A program made the translations under genes and the position numbers. 64,000 nucleotides of DNA, taken from Micromonospora sp. WMMD812 (GTDB lineage: Bacteria > Actinomycetota > Actinomycetes > Mycobacteriales > Micromonosporaceae). The notes below the pieces were generated by a model. It worked only from the letters and a program-made list of their open reading frames with translations, ran no database searches and was not told the DNA's origin. The stretch lies in assembly GCF_027497215.1 (NCBI RefSeq), contig NZ_CP114904.1:3680001-3744000 (forward strand), written 5' to 3'. Shown here piece after piece: positions 1 to 7,775 of this stretch. Position 1 is the first letter of the stretch; every line of letters starts with the position of its first letter.

Positions 1-354
1 CCGGCACCCACCCCGACGCCCCGCGCCCCGGCCCCGGCCCCGGCCCCAAGCGCGGGCCCCGAGCCCGGGCCCCTTGCCACTACCCCGCACCCCCGCCCCG
101 CGCCCGGCCCCGCGCCTCGACCCCGGCCCGTGCCCCAGCCCCGGCGGGAACTGCCCCGCTTCTGCCGCCGCGCCGACCGCGTGATGTCGTAGACGACTCA
201 GCTCCAAAGGACCCGGCCCACCCACCAGCCAGACCGTGGCGGGTCGCCGGCGAGCAGACCGGCGGGGGAGGCGGCACCCGCGAGCGGGCTTCCACCAGGC
301 CCAACACGGCGATGCGGATTCCGTTGTATGGCCGACACCGATAAGCAGAATTCG
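1..354. other. Low-complexity GC-rich intergenic stretch, no gene seen
   Basis: Positions 1 to about 130 are runs of C with short GGCCCC repeats (strongest around 26-57). From about 180 the sequence becomes ordinary. Open frames crossing here lack a ribosome site and run antisense to the aminotransferase gene, so I call none of them. The 5' end of the window may cut an upstream gene or intergenic region that cannot be judged. Confidence 0.5.
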
Positions 355-384
355 TTGCCATGCAGGCTATACACCACCGATACC
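355..384 (+). promoter_or_regulatory. Possible promoter of the aminotransferase-oxidoreductase pair
   Basis: TTGCCA at 355-360 and GATACC at 379-384 are separated by 18 nt, a reasonable fit to a housekeeping actinobacterial promoter. The predicted start of transcription is near 391, leaving a leader of roughly 80 nt before the ATG at 473. The match is modest and could be chance. Confidence 0.3.
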
Positions 385-472
385 ACTTGCCAGAGCGGTG
401 CGAGCTGTGCGATAACCGTGGGCAGAGCGGCCGGTACGTCCCCCTGACCGGCCCGAGACCGATGGGGCTGAC

Positions 473-1819
473 ATGGCCAACGCCACCGACCACCTCTGGA
501 TGCACTTCACCCGGATGGCGAGCTACTCCGCCGGCGAGGTGCCGACCATCGTGCGCGGCGAAGGCGCGTACGTGTGGGACTCCCAGGGCCGCCGCTACCT
601 GGACGGGCTCGCCGGCCTCTTCGTGGTGAACGCCGGCCACGGCCGCACCGAGTTGGCGGACGCCGCGGCCAAGCAGGCGGCCGAGTTGGCCTACTTCCCG
701 CTCTGGTCCTACGCCCACCCGAAGGCGGTCGAGCTGGCCGAGAAGATTTCCACGCTCACGCCGGGCGACCTGAACCGGGTCTTCTTCACCACCGGCGGCT
801 CCGAGGCCGTGGAGGCGGCGTGGAAGCTGGCCCGCGCCTACTTCAAGCGCACCGGCAAGCCGAACAAGCACAAGGTGGTCAGCCGCTACATCGCGTACCA
901 CGGCACCTCGATGGGCGCGCTGTCGATCACCGGCCTACCAGGCATCAAGAGCGACTTCGAGCCACTGGTCCCGGGTGGCATCAAGGTGCCGAACACCAAC
1001 TTCTACCGCGCCCCGGAGCACGGCGACTCGCCGGAGGCGTTCGGCCGGTGGGCCGCCGACGAGATCGGGCGGGCGATCGAGCGCGAGGGGCCGGACACCG
1101 TGGCCGCGGTCTTCCTGGAGCCGGTGCAGAACTCCGGCGGCTGCTTCCCGCCGCCGCCCGGCTACTTCGAGCGGGTCCGGGAGATCTGCGACGCGTACGA
1201 CGTGCTGCTCGTCTCGGACGAGGTGATCTGCTCGTGGGGCCGGCTCGGCGAGTACTTCGGAGCCGTCCGCTACGGCTACCAGCCGGACATCATCACCACC
1301 GCGAAGGGCATCACCTCCGGCTACGCCCCGCTCGGCGCGATGATCGCCAGCGATCGGCTGATGGAGCCGTTCCTCACCGAGACCGGCATGTTCGCCCACG
1401 GCGTGACGTTCGGTGGTCACCCGGTCTCCTGTGCGGTGGCCCTGGCCAACCTGGAGGTCTTCGCCCGCGAGGACCTGGTCGGTCACGTCCGGGCCAACGA
1501 GGCGGTGTTCCGCGCCACCCTGGAGAAGCTCAACGACCTGCCGATCGTCGGCGACGTGCGGGGCGACGGCTACTTCTACGGCATCGAACTGGTGAAGGAC
1601 AAGGCCACCCGGGAGACCTTCGACGAGGCCGAGTCGGAGCGGCTGCTGCGCGGATTCCTCTCCACCGCGCTGTTCCAGGCCGGTCTCTACTGCCGCGCCG
1701 ACGACCGCGGCGACCCCGTCGTGCAGCTCGCCCCGCCGCTGATCGCCGACCAGCAGCAGTTCGACGAGATCGAGCAGATCCTCCGCGCCGTGCTCACCGA
1801 GGCCTGGCAGCGCCTCTGA
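473..1819 (+). CDS. Class III (PLP-dependent) aminotransferase
   Basis: 448-residue fold-type I aminotransferase of the class III (omega-amino acid / diamine) family. It transfers an amino group from an omega-amine or amino acid to a keto acid in the cytosol. The glycine-rich PLP phosphate site (FFTTGGSEAVE, about 104-114), the cofactor-contacting Asp of LVSDEV (D249) and the Schiff-base lysine in TTAKGITSGYAP (K278) are all visible, and the length is normal. The ATG at 473 is preceded by GATGGGG, a weak ribosome site. The gene is followed after one base by an FAD oxidoreductase resembling gamma-glutamylputrescine oxidase, which suggests a polyamine or omega-amine catabolic pair. Substrate cannot be fixed from sequence; beta-alanine, putrescine and taurine aminotransferases are alternatives. 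Confidence 0.9.
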   Translation: MANATDHLWMHFTRMASYSAGEVPTIVRGEGAYVWDSQGRRYLDGLAGLFVVNAGHGRTELADAAAKQAAELAYFPLWSYAHPKAVELAEKISTLTPGDLNRVFFTTGGSEAVEAAWKLARAYFKRTGKPNKHKVVSRYIAYHGTSMGALSITGLPGIKSDFEPLVPGGIKVPNTNFYRAPEHGDSPEAFGRWAADEIGRAIEREGPDTVAAVFLEPVQNSGGCFPPPPGYFERVREICDAYDVLLVSDEVICSWGRLGEYFGAVRYGYQPDIITTAKGITSGYAPLGAMIASDRLMEPFLTETGMFAHGVTFGGHPVSCAVALANLEVFAREDLVGHVRANEAVFRATLEKLNDLPIVGDVRGDGYFYGIELVKDKATRETFDEAESERLLRGFLSTALFQAGLYCRADDRGDPVVQLAPPLIADQQQFDEIEQILRAVLTEAWQRL

Positions 1820-1820
1820 C

Positions 1821-3197
1821 GTGGGCTACCGGGACCTGTCGTACTGGCTGTCCAGCCTGGAGGAACCGCTGACACCCCGCCCGCCGCTGCCCGGAGACGC
1901 CGACGCGGACGTGGTGATCGTCGGGGCCGGTTACACCGGGCTGTGGACGGCGTACTACCTGGCCGTTGCCGACCCCACGCTGCGGATCACCGTCCTAGAG
2001 CGGGAGATCGCCGGCTACGGGGCGTCCGGGCGCAACGGGGGTTGGTGCTCCGCGCTCTTCCCCACCTCGCTCACCGGCCTGGCCCGGCGGCACGGCCGGG
2101 ACGCGGCGATCACGATGCAGCGGGCCATGCGGGAGACGGTGCGCGAGGTCGGACGGGTCGTCGCGGCCGAGGGCATCGACTGCGACTGGGCGCCCGGCGG
2201 CACCGTCGTGCTCGCCCGCACCGACGTCCAGCTCGGCCGGGCCCGCGCTGCCGTCGCCGAGGCGCGCGCCTTCGGCTTCGGCCCGGACGACCTGGCGCTG
2301 CTCGACGCCGACGAGGCCACCGCCCGCTGCGGCGCCGAGGGCGTACGTGGCGGGACGTACACGCCGCACTGCGCGGCGGTGCACCCGGCCAAGCTGGTCC
2401 GGGGGCTTGCCCGGGCGGTGGAGCGGCTCGGGGTGAGCATCCACGAGCGGACGCCGGTCACCGAGATCCGGTCGGGCGCGGCGGTCACCCCGGCCGGGAT
2501 GGTCCGCGCGCCGGTGGTGGTCCGTGCCACCGAGGGGTACACGCCGGAGCTGCCCGGGCAGCGACGCACGGTGGTGCCGGTCTACTCGTTGATGGTGGCC
2601 ACCGAGCCGCTGCCGGCGGAGACCTGGGCGCGGATCGGGCTGGCCGCCCGGGAGACCTTCGCCGACCACCGACACGTGATCATCTACGGGCAGCGCACCG
2701 CGGACGGGCGGCTCGCCTTCGGCGGGCGGGGCGCGCCGTACCACTTCGGTTCCCGGGTCCGGCCCGGCTACGACCGGGAGCCGGCGGTCTTCGCGGCGCT
2801 GCGTCGTACCCTCGGCGATCTCTTCCCGGTGCTCGGGCCCGACGTGCCGGTGACCCACCGCTGGGGCGGGCCGCTCGGGGTGGCCCGGGACTGGTCGGCC
2901 TCCGTCGGGCTGGACCGGTCGACGGGGCTCGCCTGGGCGGGCGGGTACGTCGGCGACGGCGTCTCGACGACCAACCTCGCCGGGCGTACGCTCGCCGACC
3001 TGATCCGCGGCGTGGCGAGTGACCTGACCGCGCTGCCGTGGGTGGGTCACCGGTCTCCGCGCTGGGAGCCGGAGCCGCTGCGCTGGCTCGCCGTCAACGC
3101 CGGTCTGCGGGTCATGTTCTCGGCCGACGCGGCCGAGGCCCGCACCGGCCGCCCGGCGCGCCGCGCGGCGGTCTTCGGCCGCTTCCTCGGCCACTGA
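1821..3197 (+). CDS. FAD-dependent amine oxidoreductase (DAO family, PuuB-like)
   Basis: 458-residue D-amino-acid-oxidase-fold flavoprotein. An N-terminal extension of about 30 residues precedes the dinucleotide-binding motif VVIVGAGYTG (G35, G37, G40). A second FAD contact, GYGASGRNGGW, follows at about 66-76, and the C-terminal GGYVGDGVSTTNLAGR segment is typical of the gamma-glutamylputrescine oxidoreductase group. It probably oxidises a primary or secondary amine with release of aldehyde and hydrogen peroxide or reduced carrier. The GTG start lies one base after the aminotransferase stop, so the two are very likely co-transcribed and translationally coupled. Neither a transporter nor an aldehyde dehydrogenase is adjacent, so the pathway is incomplete locally. 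Substrate assignment is inference from the pair. Confidence 0.85.
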   Translation: MGYRDLSYWLSSLEEPLTPRPPLPGDADADVVIVGAGYTGLWTAYYLAVADPTLRITVLEREIAGYGASGRNGGWCSALFPTSLTGLARRHGRDAAITMQRAMRETVREVGRVVAAEGIDCDWAPGGTVVLARTDVQLGRARAAVAEARAFGFGPDDLALLDADEATARCGAEGVRGGTYTPHCAAVHPAKLVRGLARAVERLGVSIHERTPVTEIRSGAAVTPAGMVRAPVVVRATEGYTPELPGQRRTVVPVYSLMVATEPLPAETWARIGLAARETFADHRHVIIYGQRTADGRLAFGGRGAPYHFGSRVRPGYDREPAVFAALRRTLGDLFPVLGPDVPVTHRWGGPLGVARDWSASVGLDRSTGLAWAGGYVGDGVSTTNLAGRTLADLIRGVASDLTALPWVGHRSPRWEPEPLRWLAVNAGLRVMFSADAAEARTGRPARRAAVFGRFLGH

Positions 3198-3304
3198 GCC
3201 GGCCGCCGCGCCCCGGGACGGGTGTGCGGGAACCGGCACCCGGCCCGCGTCCGGCTCCCTAGCCTGGCACTCAGGAGCAGCTCGGAACGTTGACGGAGGC
3301 CGGC

Positions 3305-3661
3305 GTGAGCACTGAGGCGATCATGGACGCGTTCGACGGCGAGCAGGAGGTCGAGCTCACCGTGACCGGGCGGAAGAGCGGGCGGCAGATCAGCCACCCG
3401 GTCTGGTTCGTGCAGGAGGAACAGAGCATGTTCCTGATGCCGATCACCGGCTCGGACAGCGACTGGTTCAAGAACGTCAGCCGGACGCCGATGATCCGGG
3501 TGGCGGCGAACGGGACGGCGGTGAACGCCCCGGCCACCCCGATCATCGAACCGGACCAGGTCGACCACGTGGTGGGGATGTTCCGCGACAAATACGGCGC
3601 GGAGCAGGTGACGAGCTACTACCCGAAGCACGACGTCGCCGTGCAGGTGCCGCTCGGCTGA
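3305..3661 (+). CDS. Nitroreductase/deazaflavin-dependent (DUF385-type) small protein
   Basis: 118-residue protein of the split beta-barrel family that includes F420-dependent Ddn-like reductases. The pattern LTVTGRKSGR followed by HPVWFV and a WFKNV segment is what one sees where these proteins bind the deazaflavin phosphate. I chose GTG 3305 because GGAGG at 3295-3299 stands about 5 nt upstream; an in-frame TTG at 3290 would sit before this ribosome site. It is shorter than typical Ddn enzymes (about 150 residues), so cofactor binding is family-based inference. It converges with the DUF3499 gene, only 10 bp separating the stops. F420 synthesis genes occur nearby, which makes F420 a plausible cofactor. 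Confidence 0.75.
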   Translation: MSTEAIMDAFDGEQEVELTVTGRKSGRQISHPVWFVQEEQSMFLMPITGSDSDWFKNVSRTPMIRVAANGTAVNAPATPIIEPDQVDHVVGMFRDKYGAEQVTSYYPKHDVAVQVPLG

Positions 3662-3671
3662 CCGCCCCGGC

Positions 3672-4034
3672 TCAGACGTTCGGGGGGATGACCCGGAGGT
3701 GGCCCCGACGGCCGGTGGGGTGCGACTGCGCGTCCTGGTCGTCCTCCGGCGGGCGCGGGGCCGGGCGGGCCGCCTCACGGACCGCCTCGGCCAGCGCGAC
3801 CAGGTCGTCGGTGGTGGGCGGCGGCGGCTCGAACTCGCCCTCGTGGCGCACCACGTCCCAGCCCCGGGGCGCGGTCAGGCTGCGGGCGTGCGGTTCGCAG
3901 AGGTCGTACGTGTGCGGCTCGGCGAAGGCGGCCAGCGGGCCCACCACCGCCGTCGACTCGTTGTAGACATAGGTCAATGTGGCGACCGCTTGCCGGGGGC
4001 AGCCGTTACGGGAGCAGCGCCGTGGTGACCTCAC
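3672..4034 (-). CDS. DUF3499 family protein
   Basis: 120-residue actinobacterial protein of unknown function. Cys7, Cys12, Cys46 and His49 (C-x4-C then C-x2-H) look like a small metal-binding site in the N-terminal half; the C-terminal half is acidic and then proline- and arginine-rich. It lies divergent to the metallopeptidase-like gene and near whiB, an arrangement I remember from mycobacteria (Rv3258c-Rv3259-whiB2) and Streptomyces. The GTG at 4034 is preceded by TACCCT at 4046-4041 with a 6-nt gap and no ribosome site, so the transcript is probably leaderless. Function is unknown; conserved linkage to whiB hints at a role in growth or division. Confidence 0.85.
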   Translation of the reverse strand: MRSPRRCSRNGCPRQAVATLTYVYNESTAVVGPLAAFAEPHTYDLCEPHARSLTAPRGWDVVRHEGEFEPPPPTTDDLVALAEAVREAARPAPRPPEDDQDAQSHPTGRRGHLRVIPPNV

Positions 4035-4040
4035 GGCGGC

Positions 4041-4046
4041 AGGGTA
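4041..4046 (-). promoter_or_regulatory. Leaderless -10 element of the DUF3499 gene
   Basis: TACCCT read on the minus strand ends 6 nt before the GTG at 4034. Transcription would begin at or next to the start codon. Confidence 0.5.
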
Positions 4047-4186
4047 TCCCCATTACCGGGTCCGGCGCACCGCTTCGCGTTGCGACACGCCCGTCACGGT
4101 GATCACAATTCGCGCCCTCTGCGCGTCGCTTCCGGCTCCGGCGCGCCCGACGGTGGCGCTGCCGCAGGCCAGGCCGGCGCGCGGGC

Positions 4187-4192
4187 TACCCT
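4187..4192 (+). promoter_or_regulatory. Leaderless -10 element of the metallopeptidase-like gene
   Basis: TACCCT ends 7 nt before the ATG at 4200, and no Shine-Dalgarno sequence lies between them. This supports choosing ATG 4200 over upstream in-frame starts. Confidence 0.5.
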
Positions 4193-4199
4193 GTGCCTC

Positions 4200-4649
4200 A
4201 TGACGAGCCCGGAACACCGCCGCCCCGGCTCCGGCCGGCGCGCCCACCGCGACCGCCACGGGCGCGGCCTGCGCGGACGGCTGGTGCCGGCCACCGTGCC
4301 ACTGGCCCGGACCAAGGCCGAGGTCTTCGACGACCTGGTCCTCGACACCGTCGAGACGCTGGAGCGCCGGTTCGCCAAGGAGCTGGCCGGGGTCGAGTTC
4401 GCGGTGGAGGACGTTCCGCCCGACCTCAACGTCTACGACTCCGACGTGCTCGAGGACGGCGAGGTGCCGCTGGCCCGACTGCTGCCCGGCCGGCCGGGCC
4501 GGCAGGAGGTGCCGCCGCGGATCGTGCTCTACCGGCGGCCGCTGGAGTTCCGCGCGATGGACCGGGAGGATCTCGCCGACCTGGTGCACGACGTGATCAT
4601 CGAGCAGGTGGCGAACCTGCTCGGGGTCGACCCGGACGAGCTGGCGTGA
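4200..4649 (+). CDS. Metallopeptidase-like (zincin DUF1025) family protein, degenerate motif
   Basis: 149-residue protein of the small 'metallopeptidase family' seen beside whiB2 in actinobacteria (the Rv3259 position). The N-terminus is very basic. The middle has the conserved stretch from FDDLVLDTVE onward, and the C-terminal helix DVIIEQVANLLGVDPDEL sits where active members carry HExxH. Here that position reads EQVAN, so zinc ligands are missing and peptidase activity is doubtful. The ATG at 4200 fits a leaderless transcript. It converges on whiB, with a hairpin between them. It could be a scaffolding or regulatory descendant of the zincin fold; role unknown. Confidence 0.75.
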   Translation: MTSPEHRRPGSGRRAHRDRHGRGLRGRLVPATVPLARTKAEVFDDLVLDTVETLERRFAKELAGVEFAVEDVPPDLNVYDSDVLEDGEVPLARLLPGRPGRQEVPPRIVLYRRPLEFRAMDREDLADLVHDVIIEQVANLLGVDPDELA

Positions 4650-4718
4650 GCGACCCGGCCCCCACCGGGCCGCCAGCCGCCACCGGGCCGGGCCTTTCCC
4701 GCTGGGACGCGGCCTGAG

Positions 4719-4740
4719 CCGGGCGGCCCCCACCGCCCGG
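4719..4740. terminator. Bidirectional hairpin between metallopeptidase-like gene and whiB
   Basis: CCGGGCGG at 4719-4726 pairs with CCGCCCGG at 4733-4740 over a 6-nt loop. It sits between two convergent genes that end at 4649 and 4753. There is no clear U tract, as is common for actinomycete terminators. Confidence 0.5.
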
Positions 4741-4752
4741 GCCCGGCGTCCA

Positions 4753-5010
4753 TCAGGCGGCTCGCCGCTTCAGCTTGCGCCGCTCCCGCTCGGAGAGCCC
4801 ACCCCAGATCCCGAACCGCTCGTCGTGGCCGAGAGCGTATTCGAGGCACTCCGTCTTGACCTCGCAGCGAGAGCAGATCCGCTTCGCCTCGCGGGTCGAA
4901 CCGCCCTTCTCGGGAAAGAACGCCTCCGGATCGGTCTGCGAGCACAGCGCCCGCTCCTGCCACTCCGGCGCGTTTCCGAGCAGGTCGGCCACCTCAAGCT
5001 GGCCGTCCAT
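4753..5010 (-). CDS. whiB: WhiB-family iron-sulfur transcriptional regulator (WhiB/WhiB2 type)
   Basis: 85-residue Wbl protein. Counting from the ATG, the four iron-sulfur cysteines are C23, C46, C49 and C55 in the usual C-x22-C-x2-C-x5-C layout. The GIWGG turn follows at 67-71, then a basic tail ending in RRKLKRRAA. WhiB proteins bind a 4Fe-4S cluster, contact the primary sigma factor and control division and sporulation genes. ATG 5010 is chosen because AAGGAGG lies 6 nt upstream; a TTG one codon earlier is too close to it. Synteny with DUF3499 and the metallopeptidase-like gene points to the WhiB/WhiB2/WhmD orthologue rather than another Wbl. Its promoter region carries a palindromic operator candidate (5125-5140). 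Confidence 0.95.
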   Translation of the reverse strand: MDGQLEVADLLGNAPEWQERALCSQTDPEAFFPEKGGSTREAKRICSRCEVKTECLEYALGHDERFGIWGGLSERERRKLKRRAA

Positions 5011-5124
5011 CAAATGCCTCCTTGCCGCGCACCGGCGTCATCGCCGCTGCAACCCCCCACGCGAAAGGCGTGCTTGTCCGTCCGGACCCGTTTTGATGCG
5101 TTCCGTGCGAACAACCCCATTCAA

Positions 5125-5140
5125 ATTACACGCGTGTAAT
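5125..5140. promoter_or_regulatory. 16-bp perfect palindrome overlapping the whiB -10 (operator candidate)
   Basis: ATTACACGCGTGTAAT is a perfect palindrome lying across the -10 box and spacer of the whiB promoter, the classic place for a repressor. Its half sites TTACAC and GTGTAA fit the BldD half-site pattern (TNACNC and GNGTNA). The two halves are separated by 2 nt rather than the 1 nt of the published consensus. whiB is a known BldD target in Streptomyces, so BldD is the leading candidate; another dimeric repressor remains possible. Confidence 0.55.
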
Positions 5141-5154
5141 GCGTGCGCCGTCAA
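5125..5154 (-). promoter_or_regulatory. whiB promoter (TTGACG - 18 nt - TGTAAT)
   Basis: Read on the minus strand, the -35 TTGACG is at 5154-5149 and the -10 TGTAAT at 5130-5125, with exactly 18 nt between. The predicted transcript start is near 5118, giving a leader of about 108 nt before the whiB ATG. It is the best sigma-70-type promoter I see in the window. Confidence 0.65.
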
Positions 5155-5425
5155 GCCAAACTTGATAATGGAGTCGCCCTCCCGACACGCCCCGGTCGGC
5201 CATCCGGCCACCCGGCCTCGCAACCTGCCCTATCGATTCAGACCCCGCCCGAGTAACGCCCTCTCCGGCGAGTTGCCGGAGATTTCTGCCGTGGCGCCTC
5301 CGTGCCGCGCCCATCCGACAGTGGCCGGCACGCCGCGGGGGCGCCCCCGGACCGAGATGCTGATCTTGGTGGGGCACAGGTTAACGCGCCTCGGGCCGGA
5401 CCGCCCGTCGACCGGTAGACGACGA

Positions 5426-5458
5426 CCGCGCTCCGTCCACCATGTGGACGGAGCGCGG
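5426..5458 (-). terminator. Perfect 15-bp stem hairpin after the DUF4331 cluster
   Basis: The arms 5426-5440 and 5444-5458 are perfectly complementary around a 3-nt loop. The hairpin begins 20 bp beyond the stop of the last gene of the minus-strand cluster (5479) and separates it from the whiB upstream region. Between it and the whiB promoter (about 5155-5425) I see no gene. Confidence 0.65.
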
Positions 5459-5478
5459 GTGCGGGAGCGGGTCGGACG

Positions 5479-5829
5479 TCAACCGGAGCCCGCCGGGGCG
5501 CTGCTCGGCCAGGTGAACTCAGCCACCACACCGCCGGCGACCCGGATCGTCCCGGCCGGCGTGTCCTCGTCCCACCAGACGGTATAGACCCCGGCGGCCA
5601 GGTCCGGGTACACGGCACTGTGGAAGGTGCCGTCGCGGACGTGGCGCTCCCGCACCGCCGAGTGGGTACGCGGCCCCGCCACCCCCGGGCTCACCTCGAT
5701 CTCGCGGCCGTGCAGATCCGGTCCGGTGTAGATGATCAGGGCACCGGTCTCACCGCCCAGGTCGAGCACCACGCTGCCGGTCGTCGACGGCCCGTACGCG
5801 TGCCGGTACACGTCAGCCCTCCCGCTCAC
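5479..5829 (-). CDS. Small beta-rich protein of unknown function, coupled to DUF4331 gene
   Basis: 116-residue protein starting at a GTG that overlaps the DUF4331 stop codon in a GTGA arrangement, so it is translationally coupled. The sequence alternates short hydrophobic stretches with turns (SVVLDLGGETGALIIYT, then AVYPDLAAGVYTVW and AGTIRVAGGVVAEFTW). This resembles an immunoglobulin- or prealbumin-like beta sandwich. No signal peptide, membrane segment or catalytic motif is apparent. I do not recognise the family. Position suggests a partner of the DUF4331 protein. Confidence 0.7.
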   Translation of the reverse strand: MSGRADVYRHAYGPSTTGSVVLDLGGETGALIIYTGPDLHGREIEVSPGVAGPRTHSAVRERHVRDGTFHSAVYPDLAAGVYTVWWDEDTPAGTIRVAGGVVAEFTWPSSAPAGSG

Positions 5830-7217
5830 GCCGCCGACGGGTTGCCGAACCCGTCGTACGGCGTGCCCAAGTAGGGGAAGCCGGCCAGGAACGGCGCGGT
5901 CACGTCGGCGGCGCTCAGCCCGGGGGTCACCGCGGCGGCCGCCGCGTCCGGCCGGAACGCCCGGTCCACCAGCGGCACGGTCAACCCGGCGATGGCCCGC
6001 AGCGCGACGGTGACCACGTCGTCGCCGACCCGGCGGCCGTTGGGAAAGCCGGCCAGGTCGCCGCCGAGCACCCCGAACCGGTCCGGCCGCCGGCTCGGCG
6101 GGATCGCGGTGTTCAGCCGCAGCATGTCCGCCTGGATGTCGCCCGTGGCGTTGGTGAACCCGTCGACCAACCCCTCCGGCACGCCGGTGAGCAGCAACGC
6201 CACCAGATCCGCCCGGGGCTTCCCCGCCTTGGTCAGCTTCTCCAGGTTGGGGAAGACGCCGGGGTAGAGCGCCGGCAGCAGCGCGGCCAGCTCCGGCTGC
6301 TCGACGAAGCGGGCGAACCGCTTGTCCTCCGAGGGCGGCAGCGAGTTCCACAGATCCTTTCTGGACATCGGCACGACGACCTCGTTGAACAACGGGTTGC
6401 CCAACCGGGAGACCTGCACGAACGGCCCGGTCGCCACGTCGCCGCCCGGGTCGGTGCCCCGCACCCGGACCTGCCGGCGGGAGGCCGACGTCCAGACCCC
6501 GAGCACGGAGGAGCGGTCTGCCGCCCCGTACCGGTTGGCCCGCCGGCGCACCAGGTTCAACGGCACCTGGAGGGCGATGCTGTGCACGTTCATCCGGTCC
6601 GTGGCGTTGACCGGCTCCCCCTCGGCCCGGAAGAGCTTCTTCCCGGCCACGTGCAGCTGCTGGAACGGCCGCAGCGTGCCCAGGTCGAAGACCGCGCCCA
6701 GGTCGACGAAGAATCCGTCCGCCCGCTGCCCGGCGAAGACCCGCTCACCCGTGGAGAGGCTGAAAGTGGCCTGCCGCACCAACTCGGTGTACTTCGGGGT
6801 GGACAGTGGGCCGACGTTGCACGGCGGGCAGGGCAGCGTGTGCGCGAGGCGGTGCTCCTTGCCGCCCGCCACCCGGGTCAGGCTGTAGAACTGCCGCCGG
6901 TTCCAGTTCCGGCTGTCCAGCGACTCGATCGGGCCGGTGTTGTAGAGAAAGCTGTTCGGATTCGTGACCTCGGTGGTGAATTCGAACCGGTAGGTGACAT
7001 CGGGACGGGCGTCCCCGTCGTTGTCGATATGGATCTCGTACCGCACGTCGTCACCGAACTCGAAGAAGTTCGGCCCGCCGGACGGAAGTTGCAGCGGCAC
7101 GTAATTGGCGATCAGCGTGACCGTGTCGGGCCGGTCGGGGCTGACGAACGCGTACAGGTCGGCGGAATCGGCGACCGGATCCTTGGCGATTTCCGGGGCC
7201 TCGCGGTGCGAAGACAT
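5826..7217 (-). CDS. DUF4331 family protein
   Basis: 463-residue protein beginning SSHREAPEIAKDPVADSADLY, the hallmark start of DUF4331. The FEFGDDVRYEIHIDNDGDA segment, with several Asp residues typical of the family, follows at about 51-69. Members are found with or without export signals and have no established activity; a calcium- or metal-binding beta-rich fold is often proposed. The ATG at 7217 has GTGAGG about 9 nt upstream. It is the middle gene of a three-gene cluster: a Tat-signal protein upstream, the 116-residue beta-rich protein overlapping its stop. No signal peptide is visible on this protein itself. Confidence 0.85.
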   Translation of the reverse strand: MSSHREAPEIAKDPVADSADLYAFVSPDRPDTVTLIANYVPLQLPSGGPNFFEFGDDVRYEIHIDNDGDARPDVTYRFEFTTEVTNPNSFLYNTGPIESLDSRNWNRRQFYSLTRVAGGKEHRLAHTLPCPPCNVGPLSTPKYTELVRQATFSLSTGERVFAGQRADGFFVDLGAVFDLGTLRPFQQLHVAGKKLFRAEGEPVNATDRMNVHSIALQVPLNLVRRRANRYGAADRSSVLGVWTSASRRQVRVRGTDPGGDVATGPFVQVSRLGNPLFNEVVVPMSRKDLWNSLPPSEDKRFARFVEQPELAALLPALYPGVFPNLEKLTKAGKPRADLVALLLTGVPEGLVDGFTNATGDIQADMLRLNTAIPPSRRPDRFGVLGGDLAGFPNGRRVGDDVVTVALRAIAGLTVPLVDRAFRPDAAAAAVTPGLSAADVTAPFLAGFPYLGTPYDGFGNPSAA

Positions 7218-7333
7218 GGCGGACCAACCTCACTGGACGGGGGGACGGGTCGAGGATCGGCCGGTGCCGGACGGCCCCGGGCCGGGTGCGGCCGGGCGGA
7301 CGGGGGTGGCCGGAGCAGAGCTGACGGCCGGGA

Positions 7334-7609
7334 TCAGCGACGGGCGGCGCGCCGTAGCCGCTCCGCGAGGCCGCGGTCGCGTACCTCGATCCGGGACGTG
7401 CCGACGAAGACGTCCATGGTCCCGGTGTCGGCGTCGCGCAGGTGCACGACGATCGGCTCGTCGGCCGCTTCGGCGCCCGGCGCGTTCTGTGCGGCCGACA
7501 ACCCGGGCACGGTGAGGGCGGCGGCGCCGAGCGTGGCGCTCGCCGCCGCGGTCAGCGTCTGCCGGCGGGTCAGTCGCGGCCAGGGCCGCTTCCGCTCGTC
7601 ACTGCTCAT
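7334..7609 (-). CDS. Small twin-arginine-signal protein of unknown function
   Basis: 91-residue protein with a Tat signal: basic start, the twin arginines of LTRRQTLTAAASA (about 14-26), a hydrophobic stretch and a cleavage-like region near AAQNAPGAEA. The remaining roughly 45 residues (EPIVVHLRDADTGTMDVFVG and a basic tail) form a short domain rich in beta propensity. ATG 7609 is chosen over an upstream in-frame start because GGAAAGG lies 6 nt before it. It is the first gene of the DUF4331 cluster, 116 bp upstream of the DUF4331 start. Function unknown; probably exported folded. Confidence 0.75.
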   Translation of the reverse strand: MSSDERKRPWPRLTRRQTLTAAASATLGAAALTVPGLSAAQNAPGAEAADEPIVVHLRDADTGTMDVFVGTSRIEVRDRGLAERLRRAARR

Positions 7610-7775
7610 GGGCAACCTTTCCGGCGGCGCGGGCACGCCCGCGATGGCGGACGGAAGCCGGCGGCGCGCCGAGTGACGGCCGCCGCCGGCCCCGCCTGGG
7701 AGCGCCGGCGGCGGTTCTCGCCGTCACCGCCGCCAGCGCCCGGTGGTACGGCCGGCGGAGCGGAAAGGTTCGATC

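Noticed and set aside
198..386. 62-codon minus-strand frame upstream of the aminotransferase (regulator?)
   Set aside because: There is no helix-turn-helix and no ribosome site, and the stretch overlaps the likely promoter region of the aminotransferase.
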